Positions 57,053 through 64,000 of a stretch of DNA of 64,000 nt are shown here, piece after piece. The position numbers and the translations under genes were made by a program. The number at the start of each line of letters is the position of its first letter. Position 1 is the stretch's first letter. The notes beneath the pieces were generated by a model that was not told where the DNA came from, did no database searches, and was given only the letters and a program-made list of their open reading frames with translations. The stretch is from Arthrobacter sp. CDRTa11 (GTDB lineage: Bacteria > Actinomycetota > Actinomycetes > Actinomycetales > Micrococcaceae), in the NCBI RefSeq assembly GCF_026427775.1, contig NZ_CP044532.1, positions 4,712,001-4,776,000 of the forward strand. The letters run 5' to 3'.

Positions 57053-57772
57053 TTAGGCCAGACCGGCCACGCCCTGCAGGGCCTGCAGGTGGTGCTCGTA
57101 AAGCTCGTCTGCGGCCTGGAAAGTGTCCTCCCCGTACTGCCCAAAAACCTCAAAGCTGACGGCGCCAAAAAGCGATGTCCAGACCAGTGCCCCACGCGCC
57201 AGCAGTCCGTCCGGAAGGGTCAGACCCTGCCCGATTCGGATGGCTTCGAGGTCGGCGGCGAGCGCGGGCGAAATCCTGGGTTTAGTCCGGGCCTCCCCCG
57301 GCCCCGAGCCCCCGGTCATCACCCCGGCGCGGTATGCGGCTTCGAAAATCGCCATGAGGGCAAGGATCACACGGGTTCCGGGCTCGGTGGTCCGCTCGGC
57401 CGGCGCACGATAGCCGGGCACGGGGCTTCCGAAGAGCAGGGCATAGCGGGCGGGTTCGAGCAGGGCCCATTTCCTCACGGCGCGGCCGAGCGCAGCAAAA
57501 CGTCCGGTGTGATCATCCTCGGGCAGCGCGCCCACAGCGGCATCCACTTGGTTCCCCAGCTCGTTATACGCGTCAATCAGCAGGAGGGTCAGCAGTTCGT
57601 CGCGGTTGGCCACATAGCGATAGACGGCAGAGGAGACAACACCCAGGTCACGAGCGACGGCGCGGAGCGACAGTGCTGCGGCCCCATGGGCCGCGAGGTG
57701 CTCCCTGCCCAGCCGGACGATGTCGGCAATGGTCTGTTCCCTCGCCCGCTCCCGCGGTGTTTGTGGATTCAT
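57053..57772 (-). CDS. TetR family regulator with WHG-type C-terminal domain
   Basis: A 239-residue regulator. The helix-turn-helix LSLRAVARDLGVVSSAVYRYVANRDELLTLLL is followed by a C-terminal domain beginning AYNELGNQVDAAVGALPEDD and containing RKWALLEPARYALLFGSPVPGY, the pattern of the TetR_C_33/WHG group. It is divergent from an NAD(P)-binding protein gene across two AGAGCA-N-TGCTCT palindromes. ATG 57772 is preferred to 57790 because it directly precedes the conserved region. Confidence 0.88.
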   Translation of the reverse strand: MNPQTPRERAREQTIADIVRLGREHLAAHGAAALSLRAVARDLGVVSSAVYRYVANRDELLTLLLIDAYNELGNQVDAAVGALPEDDHTGRFAALGRAVRKWALLEPARYALLFGSPVPGYRAPAERTTEPGTRVILALMAIFEAAYRAGVMTGGSGPGEARTKPRISPALAADLEAIRIGQGLTLPDGLLARGALVWTSLFGAVSFEVFGQYGEDTFQAADELYEHHLQALQGVAGLA

Positions 57773-57812
57773 GGGTCCACTTTCCCACAAAAGAGAGCAG
57801 TGTCAACTTTCG

Positions 57813-57825
57813 AGAGCAGTGCTCT
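57813..57825. promoter_or_regulatory. TetR operator copy 1
   Basis: Palindrome AGAGCAGTGCTCT between the divergent TetR and NAD(P)-binding genes. A degenerate third copy (AGAGCAGTGTC) lies at about 57794-57804, nearer the TetR start. Confidence 0.8.
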
Positions 57826-57867
57826 TGACTTTTACCGACCTTAGCTCCAAGCTGAGTTCAGAGAGCA

Positions 57868-57882
57868 GAGAGCAGTGCTCTC
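57868..57882. promoter_or_regulatory. TetR operator copy 2
   Basis: Palindrome GAGAGCAGTGCTCTC, sharing the 13-bp core of copy 1, centred 25 bp before the ATG at 57907 and 56 bp from copy 1. Confidence 0.8.
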
Positions 57883-57906
57883 CCAAATCGAACCAAGGAG
57901 AACACC

Positions 57907-58836
57907 ATGTCCGAACTGCACGTTGTAACCGGAGCCGGACCTGTTGGCTGGACCATCGCCGAACAGCTCGCCGGGCAGGGACAGCAGGTGCGGATTCTCA
58001 CCCGCACCGGCAGCGGCCCTGACCATCCGCTCATCGAGCGGATTGCCGCCGACGCCCGGGAGCGGGAACAGCTGGCTCCTGCCCTTTCCGGCGCCAGCGC
58101 CGTCTTCCACTGCATCCACAGCTCCGCCTACCGTGCCTCTGCCTGGCAAGCGGAGCTCCCGCAGGCCGAACGAACGGTTCTGGCAGCGGCTGGCGAGGCC
58201 GGCGCCGTCGTTGTCTTTCCTGAAAGCCTCTATTCGTACAGCCGGCCGGACAAAACCCTGACCGAAGCGGGACCGCGGGAGGCCCAAGGCGGCAAACGCG
58301 GAATCAGGACGGCACTGCTCCGGGCACGGGAAGAGTCGGCCACAAATACGGTCAGCGTGGTGGCGGGAGACTTTTTTGGTCCCCGGGTCCGGATGGCCCA
58401 CGCGGGCGAGCGGATGGTCCCGCCTATCCTGGCCGGCAAGAAGCTGAAGGTGCTGGGGAGCGCGGCGCAGCCACACTCCTTCACGTTCGTTCCTGACCTC
58501 GCGGCGGCGATGATCCGCGCCGCCAAAACCCCCTCCGTCTGGAACAAGGTATGGCATGCCCCCACGGGCCCGGCCCTGACCCAGCGCGAACTGGCCGCTG
58601 CCTTCGGTGACGCCGCCGGGCTGGGGACGCCGCCGGTGGGCGCACTTCCCGGCTGGGTGATCCGGGCAGCCGGGGCGTTTTCCAGGGATGCCCGGGAGTT
58701 GGCCGAAATGATGTACCAGTTCGAGAAGCCGTTTGTGATGGAATCGGCGGTGAGTGAATCAGCCCTGGGATTGAAGCCCACTCCCCTTCCTCAGGCCGCC
58801 GCGGCCACTGTCGCCTGGTGGCGCACCCAGGGGTAG
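57907..58836 (+). CDS. NAD(P)-dependent epimerase/dehydratase-like protein (atypical SDR)
   Basis: A 309-residue Rossmann protein. The N-terminal dinucleotide motif is VTGAGPVGWTIAEQLAGQGQQVRILTRTG, followed by FHCIHSSAY and FPESLYSYS; the Tyr-x3-Lys catalytic pair is not in its classical form, as in NmrA-like or atypical SDR proteins. Probably a TetR-regulated NAD(P)-dependent reductase or redox sensor. AAGGAG lies 7 nt before the ATG. Convergent with the MMPL gene 19 nt downstream. Confidence 0.82.
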   Translation: MSELHVVTGAGPVGWTIAEQLAGQGQQVRILTRTGSGPDHPLIERIAADAREREQLAPALSGASAVFHCIHSSAYRASAWQAELPQAERTVLAAAGEAGAVVVFPESLYSYSRPDKTLTEAGPREAQGGKRGIRTALLRAREESATNTVSVVAGDFFGPRVRMAHAGERMVPPILAGKKLKVLGSAAQPHSFTFVPDLAAAMIRAAKTPSVWNKVWHAPTGPALTQRELAAAFGDAAGLGTPPVGALPGWVIRAAGAFSRDARELAEMMYQFEKPFVMESAVSESALGLKPTPLPQAAAATVAWWRTQG

Positions 58837-58855
58837 CCGGTTGAGTGGCATGGAC

Positions 58856-61042
58856 TCAGATGAGGGCGTGGCGTGGCGCCGGCTCCCCCGGCTCGGCGGC
58901 GTCCAGCTCGGGTTTCCCCAGCTTTCCGGGCCACCAGATGCGGGGCCCGATGTGGTAAGCCAGCGCCGGGACCAGCAGCGAGCGCACCAGCACGGTGTCC
59001 AGCAGCACGCCGAACGCCACAATGAACGCCAGCTGCACCAGGAACATGATGGGAATAACGCCAAGCGCCGCGAACGTGGCGGCCAGCACCACTCCCGCGG
59101 ACGTGATCACCCCGCCGGTGACCCCCAGGCCGCGCAGGATACCGGGCCGGGTCCCGTGCTTGAGCGACTCCTCCCGCACCCGGCTCATGAGGAAGATGTT
59201 GTAGTCCACACCCAGGGCCACCAAAAACACAAACCCGAACAGCGGCACGGTGGCGTCGGCACCCGGGAATCCGAACAGGTTGTTGAAGACCAGCGCCGAG
59301 ACACCCATGGCCGCGCCGTAGGAAAGGACCACCGAAAGCACCAGCAGGACCGGGGCAACCACCGACCTCAGCAGCAGCATCAGGATGACAAGGATGACCG
59401 CCAGCACCACCGGAATGATGATCACCAGATCGCGCTGGGCCGTGGTGTTGGTATCCAGGGCCGTCGCAGTCACGCCTCCCACCAGCGCATCCGAGTCAAC
59501 GGTTTTTACCTGCTCGCGCAGCACCTTCACGGCATTCTCGGCGTCCCCGGAGTCCGGCGCGTAGTCGAGCGTTGCGTTGATCAGCACCTTCCCCTCCCGG
59601 ACGTCGGGGACAGCGGGAGAGCCGGGGGCTCCGGTGATGGGCACGCTTCCCGCGGCCAGGAGATAAGCTGCCCCGACGCCGTCGCCCGCCTTGACCGTCT
59701 CCAGCACCTGCGCTGCCTTGCCTTCGTCGGCAACCACGACGGCGGGGCTGCCGCTCCCGGCGTCGAAGTGCCGCGCCAGCGCATCCTGCCCGTCCACGGC
59801 ATTGGATGCGGTGAGGATGACGTCCGTCTGGGGCACGCCGTTGGCCTTCAGCTGCAGGAGGCCGGCCGAGGCCGCCAGGAGCAGGAGCACCGATCCGATC
59901 CATACAGTGCGCGGCCTGCGCGAGACAAGCGATCCGGTGGCCCGCCAGATGCCCTTTTGCCCCTCCAGCCCGGTGACGAGTTCCGGTTCACGTTCATCGG
60001 CGGGGACAAGCTTCGGCACGAAGGGCCAGAAGGATGCCCTGCCCAGGAGCGCCATCATCGCGGGCAGCAGTGTCAGCGCCGCAAACAGCGAGCACAGGAT
60101 GCCCGCCGCGGCCACTGGGCCCAGGGCTTTGTTCGAGTTCAGGTCCGAGAACAGCAGGCACAGCAGGGCGATGATCACCGTCGCGCCGGAAGCAACGATC
60201 GGCTCAACCGACGCTTTCCACGCCGTCAGCACAGCCGCCGTCCTGTCGGTGGTGTGGGTGAGGGCTTCGCGGAACCGGGCAACGTAAAGCAGCGCATAGT
60301 CGGTGGCCGCGCCAATCACCAGGATGGACAGGATGCCCTGGCTTTGGCCATTGAGCTGGATCCACCCGAGCTTGGCCATGCCGAACACGAGCAGGATGGC
60401 GGCGCAGAGAGCGAACACCGACGTCAGCAGCACCACGAGGGGAAGCAGGAGGGACCGGTACACCACCAGCAGGATCACAAAAACCGCACCCAGGGCCACC
60501 AGCAGCAGGATTCCGTCGATGCCCGCAAACGCGCTGACAAGATCGGCTGTCAGGCCGGCCGGGCCGGTGACGTAGGCCTGCATGCCCTCCGGCGCGGCGT
60601 CCGCCAGGGTATCCCGCAGTTCCTGAACACCCTCCTTGACCTCATCCGAGGAGGAGATGGGGGCGATGAATTGCACCGCCTTACCATCCGCTGAAGGGAT
60701 GGGGCCGATCACGGCGCTGCCCAGCTGCAGTGCCTCAAGGTCCGCCTTAAGCGCCGCGGCCTGTCCAAGCTGGGCTGGCGAAAACGCAGCGTCGTTTTCT
60801 ATGACGATGACGGCAGGGATCTCATTGGAGTCCCGGAACTTCTCCTGCCAGTCCCGGGCCTCGGTGGCTTCGGCGCCGGCCGGAAGGAACGAGGCCTGGT
60901 CGTTGGAGGACACCTCATCCAGCCGGCCGAACGTTGGCCCCCCTACACCCGCCACGGCGAGCCAGGTCAGCACCAGGAGGACCGGAATAAGCCAGCGCAG
61001 AAGGAATGGCACCGGGGCTTGACGTACAGGATGTGATGGCAT
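58856..61042 (-). CDS. MMPL/RND family exporter
   Basis: A 728-residue membrane protein made of two similar halves, each with one helix, a roughly 140-residue exterior loop and five helices (about residues 15-370 and 370-728). Segments such as GAATDYALLYVARFREAL and VFLVALGVDYNIFLMSRVREE are the conserved helix-4 motifs of MMPL proteins. They use proton motive force to export lipids or drugs. ATG 61042 has GAGGGAA 4 nt upstream; the longer open frame crosses the operator. Divergent from a MarR regulator. Confidence 0.92.
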   Translation of the reverse strand: MPSHPVRQAPVPFLLRWLIPVLLVLTWLAVAGVGGPTFGRLDEVSSNDQASFLPAGAEATEARDWQEKFRDSNEIPAVIVIENDAAFSPAQLGQAAALKADLEALQLGSAVIGPIPSADGKAVQFIAPISSSDEVKEGVQELRDTLADAAPEGMQAYVTGPAGLTADLVSAFAGIDGILLLVALGAVFVILLVVYRSLLLPLVVLLTSVFALCAAILLVFGMAKLGWIQLNGQSQGILSILVIGAATDYALLYVARFREALTHTTDRTAAVLTAWKASVEPIVASGATVIIALLCLLFSDLNSNKALGPVAAAGILCSLFAALTLLPAMMALLGRASFWPFVPKLVPADEREPELVTGLEGQKGIWRATGSLVSRRPRTVWIGSVLLLLAASAGLLQLKANGVPQTDVILTASNAVDGQDALARHFDAGSGSPAVVVADEGKAAQVLETVKAGDGVGAAYLLAAGSVPITGAPGSPAVPDVREGKVLINATLDYAPDSGDAENAVKVLREQVKTVDSDALVGGVTATALDTNTTAQRDLVIIIPVVLAVILVILMLLLRSVVAPVLLVLSVVLSYGAAMGVSALVFNNLFGFPGADATVPLFGFVFLVALGVDYNIFLMSRVREESLKHGTRPGILRGLGVTGGVITSAGVVLAATFAALGVIPIMFLVQLAFIVAFGVLLDTVLVRSLLVPALAYHIGPRIWWPGKLGKPELDAAEPGEPAPRHALI

Positions 61043-61078
61043 GTTCCCTCGAGGGTTGCGGAGAGTAGAATTGGTTCC

Positions 61079-61106
61079 ATCATAAAGTATCTCCACCATA
61101 GAGATA
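61079..61106 (-). promoter_or_regulatory. MarR-type operator and MMPL promoter
   Basis: TATCTC (61088-61093), 7 nt, GAGATA (61101-61106) form a dyad. On the minus strand TTATCT (61107-61102) and TATGAT (61084-61079) are spaced by 17 bp and could be -35 and -10 of the MMPL gene, so the operator covers the promoter. Confidence 0.6.
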
Positions 61107-61203
61107 ACCCTCCAAGGCAAACTCTTTGAGGGAAAATGCCGGAGGCACAGCAGGCTGCAGTAATATCCGTCAGGGCAGTACGGCGACGCGGAGGAGTGGG
61201 GAC

Positions 61204-61719
61204 ATGGCAGAGGAAGTGTTCCAGCGCCCCCCAAATGCCGGACCCCAAGCCTTGGTCCGGCTGCTCCAGGACTTCACCCTCGAGGCAAACCGCTACGTGG
61301 ACACGGCCGGCGGCCGGAACGACATGCACCGCACTGACCTCAACGCATTGGCCGTGATTATGCGCCACACCGCCAAAGGTCTGGTGGTCACCCCCGGTGT
61401 CCTGCGCAGGGAACTGAACCTCAGTTCCCCTGCCACCACAGCGCTGATCGACCGGCTGGACCGTTCCGGCCACGTGGTCCGCGAACGGCTGGGCTCGGAC
61501 CGCCGGCAGGTCCAGCTCCGGATGACCCCCAAGGCCTTCCAGGACGGCAGTGCCATGTTTATGCCGCTGTCCCGGCACATGGGCACCGCGATGGCGGCCT
61601 TTTCTGCCGAGGAATTGGAAACGGTCACGCGCTTTATGACCGCCATGGTGGAAGCCACCATCGCCGCCCGCCAGGAGGCTTCGGGAACAGCCTCCGACGA
61701 CGGCCCCAAATCCCCCTAA
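61204..61719 (+). CDS. MarR family transcriptional regulator
   Basis: A 171-residue winged-helix regulator (RTDLNALAVIMRHTAKGLVVTPGVLRRELNLSSPATTALIDRLDRSGHVVRERLGSDRRQVQLRMTPKA in order), with flanking dimerisation helices. The SDRRQVQLRMT segment is the wing. It probably represses the divergent MMPL exporter gene through the dyad at 61088-61106. GGAGGAG lies upstream of ATG 61204. Confidence 0.9.
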   Translation: MAEEVFQRPPNAGPQALVRLLQDFTLEANRYVDTAGGRNDMHRTDLNALAVIMRHTAKGLVVTPGVLRRELNLSSPATTALIDRLDRSGHVVRERLGSDRRQVQLRMTPKAFQDGSAMFMPLSRHMGTAMAAFSAEELETVTRFMTAMVEATIAARQEASGTASDDGPKSP

Positions 61720-61821
61720 ATCGAATGGAATCGCCCCCGCGAGTCATGTGACGCCGCCCGGCGCCGAGGAGTACCCTAAGGCATCCGTTCAGCGTGGAAT
61801 CCTTGGACTGGGGGCATTTTC

Positions 61822-62457
61822 ATGGGCGTGGTGCGAGCGTCGCTCACTGAGCTCGTCAAGTTGCTCAATGACGCCATCACACCGGACGAAATCATGCTCG
61901 ACGACGGCTCCCGCGACGAACCAGAGGAGCCTCCAGGGTCCCCCGTTTCCCTCAAGCCCACAGCCCTCACCAGGGTGGGCCGCTCCCGGCGGGACGGGCC
62001 TGTCCTGGATCTGGAGCTCACCGTCACCGTGGAATGCCGGGGCCCACGCCAGCTGGACAACCTCGAGAAGCTGCTCCTCGCCGTCGAACGCCACAGCCAA
62101 TACACCACAGCGCCGGCCGAAGCCGTCCCGACGGGCCTCGGCTTCCTGGTGCGGATCCCCGTCAGCCTCCGGGTTGATGAACAGTCTGGCCCGCCGGTCC
62201 TGCAGCCGATGATCACTAAGACGGTGATCGGCCGCACCATCAGCGGCCGGCTCCTGGACAGCCACAACAACGGGATCCCCCATGCGCGGATTCGCGTTCA
62301 TTCGTCCGCCAACGCCGTGGTCAGCGATGACTCGGGCGGATTCGAGGTCCTGGCCTCGGCGGACGAACTCCAGCATTTCGCCGTGCTCGTGCGCGGCACA
62401 GAACGGCAAGTCACCGCTGCCACCAGCACCTTGCCAGTGACTATCCGGTGGGAATGA
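61822..62457 (+). CDS. Pvc16/DUF4255-like protein of a contractile injection system
   Basis: A 211-residue protein. Residues 1-120 resemble the Pvc16 N-terminal (DUF4255) domain found in the tube/sheath-terminating protein of extracellular contractile injection systems. Residues about 130-200 form a carboxypeptidase-regulatory-like beta sandwich (ISGRLLDSHNNGIPHARIRVHSS...VVSDDSGGFEVLA). It directly precedes the sheath and tube genes, as in several actinobacterial loci. GGGGG lies 7 nt before the ATG. Family assignment rests on pattern and context. Confidence 0.65.
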   Translation: MGVVRASLTELVKLLNDAITPDEIMLDDGSRDEPEEPPGSPVSLKPTALTRVGRSRRDGPVLDLELTVTVECRGPRQLDNLEKLLLAVERHSQYTTAPAEAVPTGLGFLVRIPVSLRVDEQSGPPVLQPMITKTVIGRTISGRLLDSHNNGIPHARIRVHSSANAVVSDDSGGFEVLASADELQHFAVLVRGTERQVTAATSTLPVTIRWE

Positions 62458-62470
62458 AAGGGAGCGCACG

Positions 62471-63829
62471 ATGCCGAACTACCAGGCGCCAGGAGTTTAC
62501 GTACAGGAGATACCCAGCGGCAGCCGTCCCATAGGACAGGTCAGCACCAGCATCGCGGCGTTCGTGGGCATCGCCCCGGACACCTCCGCCCACCTCCATG
62601 AGGCCCGGGTCCTCGATAACTGGACCCAGTTCGTGGACCAGTTCGTGGGCAAGGCCACCGAGGGTTCGCCGCTGTCCAACGCAGTGTTCGGCTTCTTCTC
62701 CAACGGAGGCAGCCGCTGCTATGTGGTGAATGTGGGGAAAGGTGGCAGCCTGATGGGCACCGCCGCCAAGCCCACCGGACTGACCCTTCTCGAAGCAATC
62801 GATGACATTTCCATGGTGGCCGCTCCCGGATATACGGACGCCGAAGCTTACGCCGCACTGCAGGCCCATGTGGAGCATCCGCTCCGGCAGGACCGGATGG
62901 CCATCCTGGACACCGTGGAGACAGTGGACGACGTCGGTGTCCTCACCCGGGCGGCCACCTCCGGAGTGCCTGACGCAGACAGTCACTCCGACGGAGACAA
63001 AACAGACCGTGATGAGACAGACGAAACAGAAGGTGACGAAACAGAAGGCGGCACAACAGATAGCGGCGCAACAGATAGCGACGCAGCCGAGCCTGCCGCC
63101 GGGCCTCCCCCTCCCGCGGCGGCTCCCACATCAGGCAGGCGCGGCAGTGAGGAAGACGCGCTGGGCGCCCCACAATCACCAGGCGGATACACGGCGCTGT
63201 ATTTTCCTTGGATTGTGATGGTTGACCCGGTGTCCGGGAAGAAGGTGACGCAGCCGCCGTCGGGCCATATTGCCGGCGTGTGGGCGAGGGTGGATGCCAC
63301 CCGGGGCGTGCATAAAGCGCCCGCCAACGAGCCCATCCAGGGTGCGCTGGATCTGGCAAGGCGCGTCAGCCGCGGTGAGCAGGAGACCCTCAACCCGGCC
63401 GGGGTGAACTGCATACGGTACTTTCCGGGCGAGGGGATCCGTATCTGGGGAGCACGCACCAGGGCGGCTGAAGCCAGCGAGTACCGGTACATCAACGTCC
63501 GCAGGCTGACCAACATGATCAAGGAATCAGTGGCCGAGGGGACGCGCTGGGTGGTATTTGAACCGAACGACCATACTCTGTGGAAGTCCATCCGCCGCGA
63601 TGTGGGGGCGTTCCTCACCAATGTCTGGCGGGACGGGGCGTTGCTGGGGACCACTCCGCAGCAGGCGTTCTATGTGAAGTGCGACGAGGAAACCAACCCT
63701 GCCAGCGTGCGCGATGCAGGCCAGGTAGTCACGGAGATAGGCATCGCACCGGTGAAACCCGCCGAGTTCGTGATTTTCAAACTCATGCAGTCAGCGGACA
63801 CGACGTCCATAGAAAACGCAGGAGCCTGA
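62471..63829 (+). CDS. Contractile tail sheath protein with acidic insertion
   Basis: A 452-residue sheath protein (Pvc2/Afp2-like, related to phage gpFI). The start YQAPGVYVQEIPSGSRPIGQVSTSIAAFVG is the conserved sheath N-terminus. The C-terminal core (WVVFEPNDHTLWKSIRRDVGAFLTNVWRDGALLGTTPQQAFYVKCDEETN in order) is the hallmark of sheath proteins and mediates the inter-subunit mesh. Residues about 170-237 are an Asp/Glu/Thr-rich, then Pro-rich, disordered insert. Sheath contraction drives the inner tube through the target membrane. It lies 13 nt after the Pvc16-like gene. Confidence 0.92.
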   Translation: MPNYQAPGVYVQEIPSGSRPIGQVSTSIAAFVGIAPDTSAHLHEARVLDNWTQFVDQFVGKATEGSPLSNAVFGFFSNGGSRCYVVNVGKGGSLMGTAAKPTGLTLLEAIDDISMVAAPGYTDAEAYAALQAHVEHPLRQDRMAILDTVETVDDVGVLTRAATSGVPDADSHSDGDKTDRDETDETEGDETEGGTTDSGATDSDAAEPAAGPPPPAAAPTSGRRGSEEDALGAPQSPGGYTALYFPWIVMVDPVSGKKVTQPPSGHIAGVWARVDATRGVHKAPANEPIQGALDLARRVSRGEQETLNPAGVNCIRYFPGEGIRIWGARTRAAEASEYRYINVRRLTNMIKESVAEGTRWVVFEPNDHTLWKSIRRDVGAFLTNVWRDGALLGTTPQQAFYVKCDEETNPASVRDAGQVVTEIGIAPVKPAEFVIFKLMQSADTTSIENAGA

Positions 63830-63830
63830 T

Positions 63831-64000
63831 ATGACCACTCAACCGCCGTCAGCCCAGCCGGGCGTCCAGGTTACCCCCTACCGCGACTTCAACTTCAAAG
63901 TGGTCATCCAGGGCGTCGTCCAGGGGCATTTCACCAAGGTGGAGGGCCTGGGCATGTCCATCGGGCGGATCCTGTTCCGGGCCGGGGGCGAGAACAGCGC
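63831..64000 (+). CDS. Tail tube protein (T4 gp19-like), cut by the window end
   Basis: The first 56 codons are visible, beginning MTTQPPSAQPGVQVTPY and continuing with YRDFNFKVVIQGVVQGHFTKVEGLGMSIGRILFRAGGEN in order. This is the conserved start of T4 gp19-type tube proteins (Pvc1/Afp1 in injection systems). AGGAG precedes the ATG. It follows the sheath stop by 1 nt. The rest of the gene and of the locus lies outside the window. Confidence 0.88.
   Translation, partial: MTTQPPSAQPGVQVTPYRDFNFKVVIQGVVQGHFTKVEGLGMSIGRILFRAGGENS

Noticed and set aside
58841..60694. 617-codon plus-strand frame over the MMPL gene
   Set aside because: It is the exact antisense of a clear membrane transporter and its product is a His/Gln/Arg-rich sequence without domains.
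61822..64000. Prophage remnant
   Set aside because: Gene order fits an injection system; no integrase, capsid, portal, lysis gene or attachment site is seen in the window. The unseen right side could still change this.

Overview
The window reads as chromosomal DNA of a high-GC actinobacterium of the Micrococcaceae, most likely Arthrobacter or Pseudarthrobacter. The evidence is strong GC bias at third codon positions, a dnaK-grpE-dnaJ-hspR operon with HAIR operators, ECF sigma/anti-sigma pairs, many leaderless-type starts (a TANNNT box 6-8 nt before the start codon), and a 3,4-dihydroxyphenylacetate 2,3-dioxygenase whose metal ligands fall at exactly the numbering of the Arthrobacter/Brevibacterium enzymes. 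No rRNA, tRNA, insertion sequence, integrase or CRISPR array was seen.

Layout. 1-4.4 kb: small-molecule kinase, aldo/keto reductase, two-gene ABC exporter, metallo-beta-lactamase-fold hydrolase. 4.5-6.8 kb: DEAD-box RNA helicase with a leader that looks like an attenuator (tiny ORF overlapping a terminator). 6.8-9.8 kb: methyltransferase flanked by two large palindromes, then an MFS exporter divergent from soxR across a textbook SoxR promoter. 9.9-15.1 kb: membrane protein, trmB, a WXG100-headed large protein with a small partner, DUF1206 and SRPBCC proteins. 15.1-19.3 kb: two sigma-factor modules, the first with a symmetric divergent ECF promoter that also serves a lipoprotein gene. 19.4-21.6 kb: poorly characterised small genes. 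21.6-25.9 kb: a copper-resistance cassette (CsoR-type operator, CopZ-like chaperone, CPH-type P-ATPase, DUF6153, DUF305). 25.9-28.5 kb: ABC-2 exporter. 28.6-33.5 kb: SNF2 helicase and a glycosidase-like protein. 33.5-39.3 kb: ammonium transporter, histidine-kinase fragment, CocE-type hydrolase with its TetR regulator, YdeI and VOC proteins.

39.3-48.0 kb is a catabolic island for homoprotocatechuate (3,4-dihydroxyphenylacetate) meta-cleavage. A single-component flavin monooxygenase is divergent from FAH-RraA fusion, GntR regulator, hpaE, hpaD, hpaH and hpaI. Together they would convert a ring-hydroxylated phenylacetate to pyruvate plus succinate semialdehyde. 48.0-53.4 kb: heat-shock operon and two small genes. 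53.5-57.0 kb: a sugar ABC importer without its ATPase. 57.0-61.7 kb: TetR/NAD(P)-binding protein and MarR/MMPL exporter pairs, each divergent over visible operators. 61.8-64.0 kb: the first three genes of an extracellular contractile injection system (Pvc16-like protein, tail sheath, tail tube), which continues beyond the window.

The most notable items are the contractile injection system with an acidic insert in its sheath, the divergent ECF promoter, the helicase leader, the FAH-RraA fusion with an unusual upper-pathway hydroxylase, and the nested inverted repeats between grpE and dnaJ.
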